From Streptomyces sp. BA2 (GTDB lineage Bacteria > Actinomycetota > Actinomycetes > Streptomycetales > Streptomycetaceae), in NCBI RefSeq assembly GCF_009769735.1, contig NZ_WSRO01000002.1:8295001-8359000 (forward strand): a DNA stretch of 64,000 nucleotides, written 5' to 3'. Below are positions 44,191 through 53,609 of this stretch, piece after piece; the stretch's first letter is position 1, and each line of letters begins with the position of its first letter. A program made the position numbers and the translations under genes. The notes beneath the pieces are model-generated. The model had not been told where the DNA came from, did no database searches, and saw nothing but the letters and a program-made list of their open reading frames with translations.

Positions 44191-45141
44191 GTGCGATCCG
44201 CAGAGGGCGAGACAGTTGTCGCGGTCCTGGCGATGCCGCGTTTCTACGCGCTGGACGTCAGCATCCCCGAGCATGTCTTCGGACGGCATCTGGGATATCG
44301 CGTCTTGATATGTGGGGATGCGGGCGACGGATCGTCGTCGCTCGCCGCCGTGGAGCACGCCGATGTCGTCGTGGTCCCGGGTTACGAGGATCCGCACCTC
44401 CCGGTCCCGGAGGACTACCTCGGAGCGCTGCGGAGCGCGGTCGACCGGGGCGCGCGTGTCGTGGCCGTCTGCACAGGTGTGTTCGCGCTCGCGGCCGGCG
44501 GCATCCTGGACGGCAGGTCGGCCACGACGCACTGGCGCCATACCGATGAACTCCGCCTGGCCTATCCTCGCGTCGACGTCGTCGAGAACCGGCTGTTCGT
44601 CGAGGACGGGCCCATTCTGACGTCGGCGGGCGGGGGTGCGGCGATTGACGCGTGTCTCCATGTCGTCCAGAGCGATTTCGGCGTCACGGTCGCGGATGGC
44701 GTGGCGAAGGAAGTCGTCTTCTCTTCCGTCCGTGGCGCGAACGCGCCCCAGTACGCGAACACGCCCCAGTACGCGAACGCCCCCCAGTACGCAGAGGCGC
44801 CCGCGCCTCCTCGCGACAGCCTGCGGGCGACACAGGAATGGGTGATGGAGAACATCGGCTCGTCGATCACCGTACAGAAGCTGGCCGATCACAGCCTCCT
44901 GTCGCGCAGGACGCTGATCCGGCGTTTCGCGCGTGAGACGGGGATGCCGCCGATGCAGTGGGTCACCCTGCAGCGGATTCTCGGCGCGCGCCGGCTCCTT
45001 GAGGCCTCCGACTGGTCCGTCGAGAAAATCGCCGGAGCGACGGGTTTCGGCTCGGCCGCGAACTTCCGGACCCTCTTCCGCAGAGAGGTGGGAGTGACCC
45101 CGACCGCCTACCGGAAGCTGCATGGCCCAGCCGCCGGGTGA
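44191..45141 (+). CDS. GlxA-type transcriptional regulator (DJ-1/PfpI-AraC fusion)
   Basis: 316 residues. The N-terminal DJ-1/PfpI domain (1-170) has the nucleophile-elbow Cys in 'VVAVCTGVFALAAGGILDGR' and 'ATTHW', followed by a linker of three ANAPQY repeats (about 183-200) and a C-terminal AraC double HTH (215-310, 'SSITVQKLADHSLLSRRTLIRRF', 'VEKIAGATGFGSAANFRTLFRREVG'). GlxA-type regulators activate catabolic or developmental genes. It is transcribed towards the SDR-kinase pair 78 bp downstream and away from RidA; either could be its target. GTG start with a GGGGG site. Confidence 0.9.
   Translation: MRSAEGETVVAVLAMPRFYALDVSIPEHVFGRHLGYRVLICGDAGDGSSSLAAVEHADVVVVPGYEDPHLPVPEDYLGALRSAVDRGARVVAVCTGVFALAAGGILDGRSATTHWRHTDELRLAYPRVDVVENRLFVEDGPILTSAGGGAAIDACLHVVQSDFGVTVADGVAKEVVFSSVRGANAPQYANTPQYANAPQYAEAPAPPRDSLRATQEWVMENIGSSITVQKLADHSLLSRRTLIRRFARETGMPPMQWVTLQRILGARRLLEASDWSVEKIAGATGFGSAANFRTLFRREVGVTPTAYRKLHGPAAG
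44737..44790 (+). repeat. 18-bp tandem repeat in the GlxA interdomain linker
   Basis: GCGAACGCGCCCCAGTAC occurs three times with single changes, encoding ANAPQY, ANTPQY, ANAPQY exactly between the sensor and DNA-binding domains. In-frame copy changes would alter linker length only. Confidence 0.9.
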
Positions 45142-45219
45142 TCTACTGAACCTTGGGGGACAAGGCCGGGCCACGCCCCGATGGCCCACCCAGTCGCACC
45201 GCAGCAGGAGGTACGCAGC

Positions 45220-46014
45220 ATGCTCGTCGATCTCTCCGGCAAGACCGCCCTCGTCACCGGATCGACCCAGGGGATCGGGGCGGCCATCGCGGTCGGCCTG
45301 GCCAAGGCGGGAGCCCGGGTGGCTGTCAACGGACGGTCCGCCGCGTCCGTCGACAAGGCCGTCGGACGGCTGAAGGGGGAGCACGGCGCCGCCGAGTTCC
45401 TCCCGGCCCCCGGTGACATCTCCACCGACGAGGGCGCCGCGCAGGTCTTCGAGGCCGTACCCGAGGTGGACATCCTCATCAACAACCTGGGCATTTTCGG
45501 CGCGGAGCAGGCACTCGACATCAGCGACGACGAATGGCGCCGCTACTTCGAGGTGAACGTACTGACCGCCGTCCGCATGATCCGGCACTATCTGCCCGGG
45601 ATGAAGGACCGCTCCTGGGGGCGGATCCAGAACATCGCCAGCGACTCGGCGCTCGTCATCCCCGCCGAGATGATCCACTACGGCACGTCGAAGACGGCGC
45701 TTCTCGCGGTCTCCCGGGGCTTCGCGAAGGAGGCCGCCGGATCGGGCGTGACCGTCAACTCCGTGATCGCGGGCCCCACGCACACAGGCGGTGTGGAGGA
45801 CTTCGTGTACGAGCTGGTCGACTCCGCCCTGCCCTGGGACGAGGCGCAGCGGGAGTTCATGGTCAAGCACCGCCCGCAGTCCCTGATCCAGCGGCTCATC
45901 GAGCCGGAGGAGATCGCGCACATGGTGGTCTATCTCAGCTCCCCGCTGGCCTCGGCCACGACGGGCGGCGCGATCCGCGTCGACGGCGGCTACGTGGACG
46001 CGATCGTCCCGTAG
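45220..46014 (+). CDS. SDR-family oxidoreductase
   Basis: 264 residues from the ATG at 45220, with AGGAGG 8 nt upstream. Classical SDR motifs are TGSTQGIG, 'ILINNLGIF', the catalytic 'YGTSK' and 'SVIAGPTHTGG'. Arg in 'NGRSAAS' after the second strand suggests NADP preference. The longer substrate loop ('VEDFVYELVDSALPWDEAQREFM') is typical of SDRs acting on polyols or hydroxy acids. Two bases separate it from the FGGY kinase, so the pair probably oxidises a polyol or ketose and phosphorylates the product (inference). Confidence 0.85.
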   Translation: MLVDLSGKTALVTGSTQGIGAAIAVGLAKAGARVAVNGRSAASVDKAVGRLKGEHGAAEFLPAPGDISTDEGAAQVFEAVPEVDILINNLGIFGAEQALDISDDEWRRYFEVNVLTAVRMIRHYLPGMKDRSWGRIQNIASDSALVIPAEMIHYGTSKTALLAVSRGFAKEAAGSGVTVNSVIAGPTHTGGVEDFVYELVDSALPWDEAQREFMVKHRPQSLIQRLIEPEEIAHMVVYLSSPLASATTGGAIRVDGGYVDAIVP

Positions 46015-46016
46015 TC

Positions 46017-47549
46017 ATGACCTCATCCACCGCGACTTCCGTAGCCATGACCTCCGCCACCGCGCCCCGTACCGGTCTTCTGCTCGGCGTCGACATCGGG
46101 ACGTCTTCCTCCAAGGGTGTCCTCGTCCGCCCCGACGGGACGCTCGTCGCCCATGCGCAGCGCGAGCACGCGACGTCCACCCCGCGCCCCGGCTGGTTCG
46201 AGCACGACGCGGACGGCGTGTGGTGGGCCGAATTCCGAGCGCTGACACGGGAGTTGCTGGCCGAGCTGCCCGCCGGTGAATCGCTCGCCGGGGTCGGCGT
46301 CAGCGGCATCGGCCCCTGCCTGCTCCCCGTCGACGAGAAGGGCACGCCGGTCCGCCCGGCCATCCTGTACGGCGTCGACACCCGGGCCGTCGCCGAGATC
46401 GCCGAGCAGAACGAGCGCTACGGGCCCGACGACATCATCCGCCGCTGCGGTTCGCCTCTGACCAGCCAGGCGATCGGCCCCAAGCTCGCCTGGCTCCGCC
46501 GCCACGAACCGGCGGCCTACCGCAGCACCCGCCGCTGGTACATGGCGAGTTCGTACCTCGTGCACCGACTCACCGGCCGTTACGTCCTCGACCACCAGTC
46601 CGCGAGCCAATGCACACCGCTGTACGACCTGGCCGCCCGCGCCTGGATGGATGACCGCTGCGAGGAGATCGCCCCGGGCCTTCAGTGGCCCGAGCTGGTC
46701 TGGCCCTCCGACGTCGTCGGCGCCGTGACCCCGGAGGCCGAGGCCCTCACCGGCCTCCCCGCGGGCACTCCCGTCGTCGCCGGCACGGTCGACGCCTGGG
46801 CGGAGGCGGCCGGCGTCGGCGTCGCCGCCCCGGGTGACCTCATGCTCATGTACGGCACGACGATGTTCCTGGTGGGCATCCTGCCGGAGCCGCTGACCAG
46901 CCCGCACCTGTGGGGTACGGCGGGCGCGTTCCCGGGCACGTACTGCCTGGCGGCCGGAATGGCGACGTCGGGCGCGGTCACCGGGTGGCTGCGTGACCTC
47001 ACCGGGACTTCGTACGAGCAACTGACGGCGGAAGCGGGTGAGTTGCCGCCCGGCGCCGAGGGGCTGCTGATGCTGCCGTACTTCGCGGGGGAGCGCACCC
47101 CGCTCTTCGACCCCGACGCGCGGGGCCTCGTCCACGGCCTGACGCTGCGGCACGGCCGCGGCCACCTCTACCGGGCCGCGCTTGAGGCCACCGCGTACGG
47201 CGTGCGGCACAATCTCGCCGCCATGGCCGATGCGGGCGCCACCGCCGAACGCCTGGTCGCGGTCGGCGGCGGCGCCCGTGCGCTGTGGACCCGGATCGTC
47301 TCCGACGTGACCGGACGCGAGCAGCGCCTGCCGCGTCACACCATCGGCGCCGCGTACGGCGACGCGTTCCTGGCGGCGGTCGGGGCCGGGCTCGCCGAGC
47401 CCGGCGACATCGCGCACTGGAACCCGACGGTCGAGGTGGTCGCGCCGGACGCCACCACCTCGGCCGTCTACGACCGGCTCTACGGGCTCTATCTGGACCT
47501 GTATCCGGCGACCCGCGAGGCCGCGCACGTGCTGGCGCGCCTCAACTGA
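46017..47549 (+). CDS. FGGY-family carbohydrate kinase (xylulokinase-like)
   Basis: 510 residues. The ATP-site 'LLLGVDIGTSSSKGVLV' is at the N-terminus, with a catalytic Asp in 'GTVDAWAEAAGVG' and the FGGY signatures 'LPYFAGERTPLFDPDARG' and 'VAVGGGARALW'. The substrate is a ketose or polyol; xylulose is common for this branch, but nothing here proves it. The ATG at 46017 lies 2 bp after the SDR stop and has no clear ribosome site, so translation is presumably coupled. An internal ATG at 46047 is an alternative. It converges on the GH16 gene 10 bp away. Confidence 0.88.
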   Translation: MTSSTATSVAMTSATAPRTGLLLGVDIGTSSSKGVLVRPDGTLVAHAQREHATSTPRPGWFEHDADGVWWAEFRALTRELLAELPAGESLAGVGVSGIGPCLLPVDEKGTPVRPAILYGVDTRAVAEIAEQNERYGPDDIIRRCGSPLTSQAIGPKLAWLRRHEPAAYRSTRRWYMASSYLVHRLTGRYVLDHQSASQCTPLYDLAARAWMDDRCEEIAPGLQWPELVWPSDVVGAVTPEAEALTGLPAGTPVVAGTVDAWAEAAGVGVAAPGDLMLMYGTTMFLVGILPEPLTSPHLWGTAGAFPGTYCLAAGMATSGAVTGWLRDLTGTSYEQLTAEAGELPPGAEGLLMLPYFAGERTPLFDPDARGLVHGLTLRHGRGHLYRAALEATAYGVRHNLAAMADAGATAERLVAVGGGARALWTRIVSDVTGREQRLPRHTIGAAYGDAFLAAVGAGLAEPGDIAHWNPTVEVVAPDATTSAVYDRLYGLYLDLYPATREAAHVLARLN

Positions 47550-47559
47550 CGCGTGCCGC

Positions 47560-48444
47560 CTAGCTGTTGGTCCTCACGCGGACGTAGTCGACGACGAGCT
47601 GTTGCGGGAAGGTCGTGCTGCCGTCCGGGTCGCCCGGCCAGTAGCCGCCGACCGCGAGATTGAGGATGAGGAAGAAGGGCTTGTCGAAGACCCACTGCTT
47701 GCCGCCGAGGTCGGCCGGGGTGCGGGTCTGGTAGACGTTGCCGTCCACGGACCACGTGACCTTGTTCGGTGACCAGTCCACCGCGAAGGTGTGGAACTTG
47801 TCCGCGAACGCCTCGCCGCCGGGCAGGGTGTAGCCGGCGCCGATCCCGCCCGAGCCCGAGTAGCCGGGGCCGTGCAGGGTGCCGTGGACCGTGCTCGGTT
47901 CGAAGCCGACGTTCTCCATGACGTCGATCTCGCCGCTCTGGGGCCAGCCCACGCTGCCGATGTCGGCGCCGAGCATCCAGAACGCGGGCCACATGCCCTG
48001 TCCCCGCGGCACCTTCATCCGGGCCTCGACGTGGCCGTACGTCTGGGTGAACTTGCCCGCGGTGTTCAGGCGGGCGGAGGTGTACTCGCAACGTCCGTAC
48101 CAGCACTGGTAGTTGCCGGGGTTCTCCTTGCGGGCGGTGATGACCAGGTTGCCCTGGCCGTCGAGGGCGGCGTTGTTGTTGCCCGAGGTGTAGTACTGCC
48201 GCTCGTGGTTGTTGACGTTGTCGCCGGTCTCGATCTGCCACTTGCCGCCGTCGACCGCCGAGCCCGCGGGCCCGTTGAAGTCGTCGGTGAAGGTGGCGGC
48301 CGCGGCGGCGGACTTTGAGGGGGTTTTGGCGGGGGAGGGGGCCGCCGACGCTCCGGAAGGCAGTCCGGCCAGGGCCGAGGCGCAGCAGGCCAGGGCGACC
48401 GTGGAGAGCGCCGCACGGCGGCGCCAAGAGGTGTGCACTGTCAT
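47560..48444 (-). CDS. Secreted GH16 beta-1,3-glucanase (laminarinase-type)
   Basis: 294 residues from the ATG at 48444; a GTG one codon earlier is possible. The signal peptide has WRRRAALSTVALACCASALAG and ends near 'GASAAP'. The GH16 catalytic motif is 'GEIDVMEN' (ExDxxE, about 171), with 'MWPAFWMLG' upstream and 'FHTFAVDWSPNKVTWSVDG' downstream. No carbohydrate-binding module is attached. It hydrolyses laminarin or fungal-wall beta-glucan outside the cell. The upstream 48511-48553 repeat pair is a likely operator. Confidence 0.92.
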   Translation of the reverse strand: MTVHTSWRRRAALSTVALACCASALAGLPSGASAAPSPAKTPSKSAAAAATFTDDFNGPAGSAVDGGKWQIETGDNVNNHERQYYTSGNNNAALDGQGNLVITARKENPGNYQCWYGRCEYTSARLNTAGKFTQTYGHVEARMKVPRGQGMWPAFWMLGADIGSVGWPQSGEIDVMENVGFEPSTVHGTLHGPGYSGSGGIGAGYTLPGGEAFADKFHTFAVDWSPNKVTWSVDGNVYQTRTPADLGGKQWVFDKPFFLILNLAVGGYWPGDPDGSTTFPQQLVVDYVRVRTNS

Positions 48445-48510
48445 CACATCGCTTCACGTGGGGGTGGCGAGAGGGTGGGGGGTGCGAGGTGCTGGGGGGG
48501 CGGAGCCTCA

Positions 48511-48553
48511 GGGCATGCGCATGACAATCAGGGGCATGCGCATGACAACCAGG
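48511..48553. promoter_or_regulatory. Two 20-bp direct repeats at 21-bp spacing upstream of the glucanase gene
   Basis: GGGCATGCGCATGACAATCA and GGGCATGCGCATGACAACCA are repeated head to tail with a period of exactly 21 bp, two helical turns. Each contains the palindrome CATGCGCATG. They lie 65-110 bp before the GH16 start and look like tandem regulator sites. Confidence 0.65.
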
Positions 48554-48657
48554 CATCGAGAACTGAACGCGGCGAGCGATCAACCCCGACCGCTTTGTTC
48601 AGTACTTGATTTAAGGCAGGCTCCCGTATGCCGTCAAGGAGTTGGTGTGTACCAACC

Positions 48658-51003
48658 TCAGCGGCCCCCGCCGACCGCCCGCGCCAGATACGGCGCCGTC
48701 CGGCTGCCCCCGGCCTCCGCCACCACCCCGGGCGGCCCCGAAGCGACCACACGACCGCCCTCGTCGCCGCCGCCCGGACCCAGGTCGACCACCCAGTCAG
48801 CCCCTGCCACCACCGCCATGTCGTGCTCGACGACCACCACCGAGTGGCCCGCATCGACCAGGCCGTGCAGCTGGCGCATCAGGACCTCCACGTCGGCCGG
48901 GTGGAGTCCGGTCGTCGGCTCGTCCAGGAGGTAGAGCGTGTGCCCGCGCCGGACCCGCTGCAACTCGCTGGCCAGCTTGATGCGTTGGGCCTCGCCGCCC
49001 GACAGCTCCGTCGCGGGCTGCCCCAGGCGCAGATAGCCGAGGCCCACGTCGAGCAGGGTCCGCAGGCTGCGGGCCACGGCCGGGGTGTCCGCGAAGAACT
49101 CCGCCGCCGTCTCCACCGTCAGGTCGAGCACCTCGGCGATGTTCCGCCCCTGGTACGTCACTTCGAGGGTCTCGGGGTTGTAGCGCGCGCCTCCGCAGTC
49201 GGGGCAGGGCGCGTACGTACTGGGCAGGAAGAGCAGCTCCACGCTCACGAAACCCTCGCCCTGGCAGGTCTCGCACCGCCCGCCCGCGACGTTGAACGAG
49301 AAGCGCCCCACCCCGTAACCGCGTGTCCGTGCCGCGTCCGTGGCCGCGAAGGCCTTCCGTACGACGTCGAAGAGGCCTGTGTAGGTGGCCAGGTTCGAGC
49401 GGGGCGTGCGGCCGATCGGCTTCTGGTCGACGCACACCAGACGCCCCACGCCCTCAAGGTCCTCGGTGACCTCGCCGATGAGCGTGGACTTGCCGGAACC
49501 GGAGACGCCGGTGACCGCGGAGAAGGCGCCGAGCGGGAACTCGGCCGTCACGTCGCGCAGGTTGTGCCGGCTGACGGGGCCGACCTTCAGCCAGCCGCGC
49601 GGGCCGCGCACCTCGCGTGCGGGAGCGGGCTCTCGGTCGAAGAGGAACCGGGCCGTAGCGGACTCGGCGATGCCCTCCAGGTCTGCCACCGGGCCGCTGT
49701 GCAGCACCTGCCCACCGTGCTCACCCGCCTCCGGCCCCACGTCGACGAGCCAGTCGGCGTGGCGCATGACATCGAGATGGTGCTCCACGACGAAGACCGA
49801 GTTCCCCGATGCCTTGAGCCGGTCGAGGACGGTGAGCAGGGACTCCGTGTCCGCCGGGTGCAGACCGGCCGACGGTTCGTCCAGGACGTACACGACTCCG
49901 AAGAGACCGGAGCGCAACTGGGTTGCCAGACGCAGCCGTTGGAGCTCGCCGGTGGACAGGGTCGGCGTGGCGCGGTCCGGGCTCAGATAGCCGAGACCGA
50001 GCTCGGTGATCGTGGCGATGCGGGCAAGGAGGTCGGCGGCAAGGACTTGGGCCGCCTCCGAACCCGCCGCGCTCTCCAGGGACTTGGCGAGCTCCGACAG
50101 GGGCAGCGCGGCGAGATCGGCGATCGTACGGCCCGCGAAGGTGACCGCCATCGCCTCCGGGCGCAGCCTGCTGCCGCCGCACGCCGGGCAGTCGGCGCTC
50201 GCCAGGAACCGCTCGGCCTTGGTACGCAGGGTCTGGCTCTTGGAGTCCGAGAACGTCTTCATCACATAGCGCCGTGCGCTCATGTACGTGCCCTGGTACG
50301 GGCGTTGGATGCGGCCCGCGTCCCGCACCGGGTGCACCGTCACCACCGGCTGCTCGTCCGTGAACAGGATCCAGTCCCGGTCCGCCTGCGGCAGCTCGCG
50401 CCAGGGCCTGTCGACGTCGTGGCCCAGGGCGTCGAGCACGTCGCGGAGGTTCTTGCCCTGCCAGGCGCCGGGCCAGGCCGCGATGGCGCCCTCGCGGATG
50501 GAGAGGGAGGGATCGGGGACCAGGAGCTCTTCGGTCGTGCGGTGTACGCGGCCGAGGCCGTGGCACTCCGGGCAGGCTCCGGCGGCCGTGTTCGGCGAGA
50601 AGGCGTCCGAGTCGAGCCGCTCGGCGCCCTCGGGGTAGGTGCCGGCGCGGGAGAAGAGCATGCGCAGGGAGTTGGAGAGGTTCGTGACGGTGCCAACCGA
50701 GGAGCGCGACGTGGGCGCCGAGCGGCGCTGCTGGAGCGAGACCGCAGGGGGAAGGCCGGTGATCTCCCCGACCTTGGGCGCCCCCACCTGGTGGATCAGC
50801 CGTCTGGCGTACGGGGCGACGGACTCGAAGTAGCGGCGCTGAGCCTCCGCGTAGACCGTCCCGAAGGCGAGCGACGACTTCCCCGAGCCCGATACCCCGG
50901 TGAAGACCGCGAGGACGTCACGCGGGATGTCCACGTCGACGTTCCGGAGGTTGTGCTCGCGGGCACCCCGGACGCGTACGAACGGATCGTGGGGGCTGTG
51001 CAT
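48658..51003 (-). CDS. Class II UvrA-like ATPase (UvrA2)
   Basis: 781 residues, shorter than canonical UvrA (about 940-1000). It has two ABC ATPases: Walker A '[10 protein letters not shown]' (about 40) and '[10 protein letters not shown]', signatures '[12 protein letters not shown]' and '[12 protein letters not shown]', and zinc modules 'CPECHGLGR', 'CPACGGSR', 'CETCQGEGF' and 'CPDCGG'. The UvrB-binding insertion of UvrA1 seems absent, as in class II proteins linked to tolerance of DNA-damaging agents or self-resistance in antibiotic producers. No biosynthetic genes are next to it. GGAGT precedes the ATG. Confidence 0.88.
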   Translation of the reverse strand: MHSPHDPFVRVRGAREHNLRNVDVDIPRDVLAVFTGVSGSGKSSLAFGTVYAEAQRRYFESVAPYARRLIHQVGAPKVGEITGLPPAVSLQQRRSAPTSRSSVGTVTNLSNSLRMLFSRAGTYPEGAERLDSDAFSPNTAAGACPECHGLGRVHRTTEELLVPDPSLSIREGAIAAWPGAWQGKNLRDVLDALGHDVDRPWRELPQADRDWILFTDEQPVVTVHPVRDAGRIQRPYQGTYMSARRYVMKTFSDSKSQTLRTKAERFLASADCPACGGSRLRPEAMAVTFAGRTIADLAALPLSELAKSLESAAGSEAAQVLAADLLARIATITELGLGYLSPDRATPTLSTGELQRLRLATQLRSGLFGVVYVLDEPSAGLHPADTESLLTVLDRLKASGNSVFVVEHHLDVMRHADWLVDVGPEAGEHGGQVLHSGPVADLEGIAESATARFLFDREPAPAREVRGPRGWLKVGPVSRHNLRDVTAEFPLGAFSAVTGVSGSGKSTLIGEVTEDLEGVGRLVCVDQKPIGRTPRSNLATYTGLFDVVRKAFAATDAARTRGYGVGRFSFNVAGGRCETCQGEGFVSVELLFLPSTYAPCPDCGGARYNPETLEVTYQGRNIAEVLDLTVETAAEFFADTPAVARSLRTLLDVGLGYLRLGQPATELSGGEAQRIKLASELQRVRRGHTLYLLDEPTTGLHPADVEVLMRQLHGLVDAGHSVVVVEHDMAVVAGADWVVDLGPGGGDEGGRVVASGPPGVVAEAGGSRTAPYLARAVGGGR

Positions 51004-51042
51004 GGGGACTCCGTACGCGGCTCGGGGGCAAACCCCACGATT

Positions 51043-52044
51043 CTAGGTCCCGGCCAGACCCGCGACCCGGGCCAGGCGCCGGAAGGAGTCGAGCAGGCCC
51101 TCACGATCGTACGTACTGGTCGTGACCAGCACTTCCTGGGCGCCGCTCTCCTTGATCAGCGTCTCAAGATCGTCGGCCACCTGCTCCTCCGTGCCGTGGA
51201 TGTGACCGGCGAGCCCCGATTCGTAGAAGCCGCGCTCCTTCTCGGTCATCCGCATCTCCGGTGACTCGATGCGCTCGGCCGGGGGCAGGGGCGGGAACGT
51301 GCCGTGGGTCCGGGAGTACGCCATCGACCAGGCTTCCGGTATCAGCAGGCGGCGGGCCTCCTCGGGCGTCTCGGCGACGGCGATCGTGCCCGAGACGACC
51401 ACGTACGGCTCACTCGACCAGACGGAGGGCCGGAAGGACGTGCGGTAGTGCTCGATGCCGCGGAGCATCTTCTCGCGGCTCTTGATGTCGCCGATGACCA
51501 TCGGGAGCCCGGCCCGCGCCGCGATGGTGGCGCCCTCGCCGATGGCCAGGACGAACGGCGGGACGGTCATGCCTTCGGAGGGACGGGCGTGCGCTCCGGT
51601 CTCCGACGTGCCGCGGAACCAGCCGAGGAGCTCGGTGAGCTGCGTCGCGAAGTCGTCGGCGTCGTGCTTGTCCCGGCCGAGGGCCTTGCGCACCCCGTCG
51701 GTGAACCCCACCGAGCGCCCGAGCCCCATGTCGATGCGCCCGGGGAAGAGAGCTTCGAGAACCCCGAACTGCTCGGCGACGACCAGGGGTTGGTGGTTCG
51801 GCAGCATCACGCCGCCCGTGCCGACCCGGATCGTGCGCGTCGCGGCGGCCACGGCGGCGGCGAGGACGGTCGGCGCGGAGCCCGCGACGCCAGGCACCGC
51901 GTGGTGTTCCGACACCCACAGACGGTGGTATCCGAGTCCTTCGAGCTCCTGGGCCAGGCGCACGGTGTCGCGCAGGGCCTCGGGTCCTTCGTGCCCCTCG
52001 CGGGTGCGGGAGCGGTCGAGGACGGAGAACCGGGTCGCTTCCAC
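51043..52044 (-). CDS. LLM-class flavin-dependent oxidoreductase
   Basis: 333 residues of the bacterial luciferase-like TIM barrel: '[18 protein letters not shown]', '[24 protein letters not shown]' and '[14 protein letters not shown]'. It uses reduced flavin (FMNH2 or F420) for monooxygenation or dehydrogenation of an unknown substrate. GTG start with GAAGGGAT upstream. Its stop is about 40 bp from the UvrA2 start and both face the same way, so they may be co-transcribed. Confidence 0.85.
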   Translation of the reverse strand: MEATRFSVLDRSRTREGHEGPEALRDTVRLAQELEGLGYHRLWVSEHHAVPGVAGSAPTVLAAAVAAATRTIRVGTGGVMLPNHQPLVVAEQFGVLEALFPGRIDMGLGRSVGFTDGVRKALGRDKHDADDFATQLTELLGWFRGTSETGAHARPSEGMTVPPFVLAIGEGATIAARAGLPMVIGDIKSREKMLRGIEHYRTSFRPSVWSSEPYVVVSGTIAVAETPEEARRLLIPEAWSMAYSRTHGTFPPLPPAERIESPEMRMTEKERGFYESGLAGHIHGTEEQVADDLETLIKESGAQEVLVTTSTYDREGLLDSFRRLARVAGLAGT

Positions 52045-52159
52045 GCGAGATCCCTTCGCCGGGTGGGGATCGCGTTCTGATCTCCTCTGTGCTCTCCATG
52101 ATCCGTCACGTGCGGGCGGCGGGCAAAGTGATTTCGGTCGCCGCGAAGGCCGGAGCCTG

Positions 52160-52663
52160 CTACTCCTCGGGCAGCCTCTGTCGCAGCCCCTGCACCCGGG
52201 CCACGAGGGCGGAATGCGTCTCTGTCCACTCGGCGGCCGGCACCAAGGCGGTCAGGAGCTCTCGGGCCGGCGGGGCGAGGCGGTACGTCGTGGCGTACGG
52301 GAAGCCCGTCGTCCGCTCGCGTTCGATGAGTTCTCCCTGGGCGAGGCGCTGCAGAGTCCGGCTCAGCATGCCTTCCTGGAGGTAATGGTGCGCATTTCCG
52401 GGCCAGTTGCTGACGGGGGTCTGCGCGCGAACCGTATTCAACAGTTCTGTGTACCGCAGTGGTCCGTCATTCAGGGCCACCAGGACATCCCAATGCCATT
52501 CACCGTTCAATAAGTGGAAAAAGTCGTGGATTCGCTGGAGGTATCGCCCGCCGGTCGGTGGCATTCCCGCATGGACCGGGCGGCTTGTTTTTGATTTCAA
52601 CTTACGTGCTCTCACGGATAGTTGATCATTCCTTCGCTCGGCCCGGTCCGGGTCTTTCGCCAT
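52160..52663 (-). CDS. HxlR-like winged-helix regulator with a TTA codon
   Basis: About 167 residues from the ATG at 52663; an ATG at 52678 is also possible and neither has a ribosome site. A basic N-terminus ('SVRARKLKSKTSRP') precedes a winged HTH with the HxlR-type order 'GEWHWDVLVALNDGPLRYTELL', 'LSRTLQRLAQGELIERE' and 'YRLAPPARELLTALVP'. The codon for Leu in 'FFHLLNGEW' is TTA (52513-52511), predicting bldA dependence. Its own DNA is AT-richer than the surroundings, as is the divergent promoter region shared with the XRE gene, a sign of possible horizontal acquisition. Confidence 0.78.
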   Translation of the reverse strand: MAKDPDRAERRNDQLSVRARKLKSKTSRPVHAGMPPTGGRYLQRIHDFFHLLNGEWHWDVLVALNDGPLRYTELLNTVRAQTPVSNWPGNAHHYLQEGMLSRTLQRLAQGELIERERTTGFPYATTYRLAPPARELLTALVPAAEWTETHSALVARVQGLRQRLPEE

Positions 52664-52763
52664 ATGGAATAGGGACATACAAAGGGTTGTGCGCAGCGAT
52701 TGCAAGATGCACAGTGTGCACTGCCCACAAGTTGCGGTAAGTGCCGGAAGAGGGGAGGTGTTT

Positions 52764-53609
52764 GTGGCTCGCGAACGATCCGGCCGGACCGTCGCGCACC
52801 TGGTTCTCGCCACCCGGCTGAAAACTCTGCGTGAATCGGCCGGGCTGAGTTTCCAGCAGGCCGCCGAGGCTCTCGGCGCCCATCCGGCGACCGTCCGCCG
52901 TATCGAGCAGGCCCAGACATCTCTGGACGCCGGTCAGGTCTCCACGCTCCTGTCGGTGTACGGGGCAGGTGCGGCGGAGACCGAGGAATTCCTCGGGAAG
53001 CTTTCGGCCGCCAACCGCCCCGGGTGGTGGCATCCGTGGCGTGCCGTCATGGATGCCTGGCAGCTGGACCTGATGAGCGTGGAATCAGCGGCCAGCATCA
53101 TCCGCACCTGGCACCCGGCGCTCGTCCCCGCCCTGCTGCGCACCCCGGACTACTCCCGTGCCGTCGACGACGTCCTGCGCCCTGACCTGTCCCCCGCGGA
53201 CAAGGACCGCCGGACGGAGTTCCTGATGGAGCGTCAAGGCCGGTTGCGTGCGCAGCAGACACGCGTCTGGGCCCTGATGTCGGCCGCCGCTCTCCATACG
53301 CGGGTAGGGGGCGCGGAGGTCATGGCCGGGCAGAAGAAATCGCTCGGATCCGCCGCGGAGCGACCCGAGGTGACCTTGCAGATCCACCCCCTTGACGGGC
53401 CGGCGCACGCCCTGACGGGCAAGGCCCCGCTGACCGTGTACCGCGTCGAGGTGCCGGAGATCTCCGACCATGTGGTCCGGGAGGGGGGCCTGCCCGGCAC
53501 GGCCGACGTCTGGGACGCGCACGAGACCGTGACGGCCCACCTCATGCTCCTTGACTACTCCTGCACCGCCGCGCCCCACCCCCACAAGTCGAAAGAGGAA
53601 CTGGCGTGA
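52764..53609 (+). CDS. XRE-family regulator with DUF5753 domain
   Basis: 281 residues from the GTG at 52764 with GGGGAGG upstream. HTH at about 15-70 ('RLKTLRESAGLSFQQAAEALG', 'HPATVRRIEQAQ'), then a DUF5753 domain (90-275, 'YSRAVDDVLRPDLSPADKDRR', 'MERQGRL'). Proteins of this layout usually pair with small DUF397 partners in Streptomyces development; no DUF397 gene is here. Instead a DUF574 methyltransferase follows with a GTGA overlap, making it the first gene of a three-gene coupled unit. Confidence 0.88.
   Translation: MARERSGRTVAHLVLATRLKTLRESAGLSFQQAAEALGAHPATVRRIEQAQTSLDAGQVSTLLSVYGAGAAETEEFLGKLSAANRPGWWHPWRAVMDAWQLDLMSVESAASIIRTWHPALVPALLRTPDYSRAVDDVLRPDLSPADKDRRTEFLMERQGRLRAQQTRVWALMSAAALHTRVGGAEVMAGQKKSLGSAAERPEVTLQIHPLDGPAHALTGKAPLTVYRVEVPEISDHVVREGGLPGTADVWDAHETVTAHLMLLDYSCTAAPHPHKSKEELA

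Noticed and set aside
48658..52044. UvrA2 plus flavin oxidoreductase as a piece of an antibiotic cluster with self-resistance
   Set aside because: No polyketide, peptide or tailoring genes surround them; class II UvrA also occurs outside clusters.
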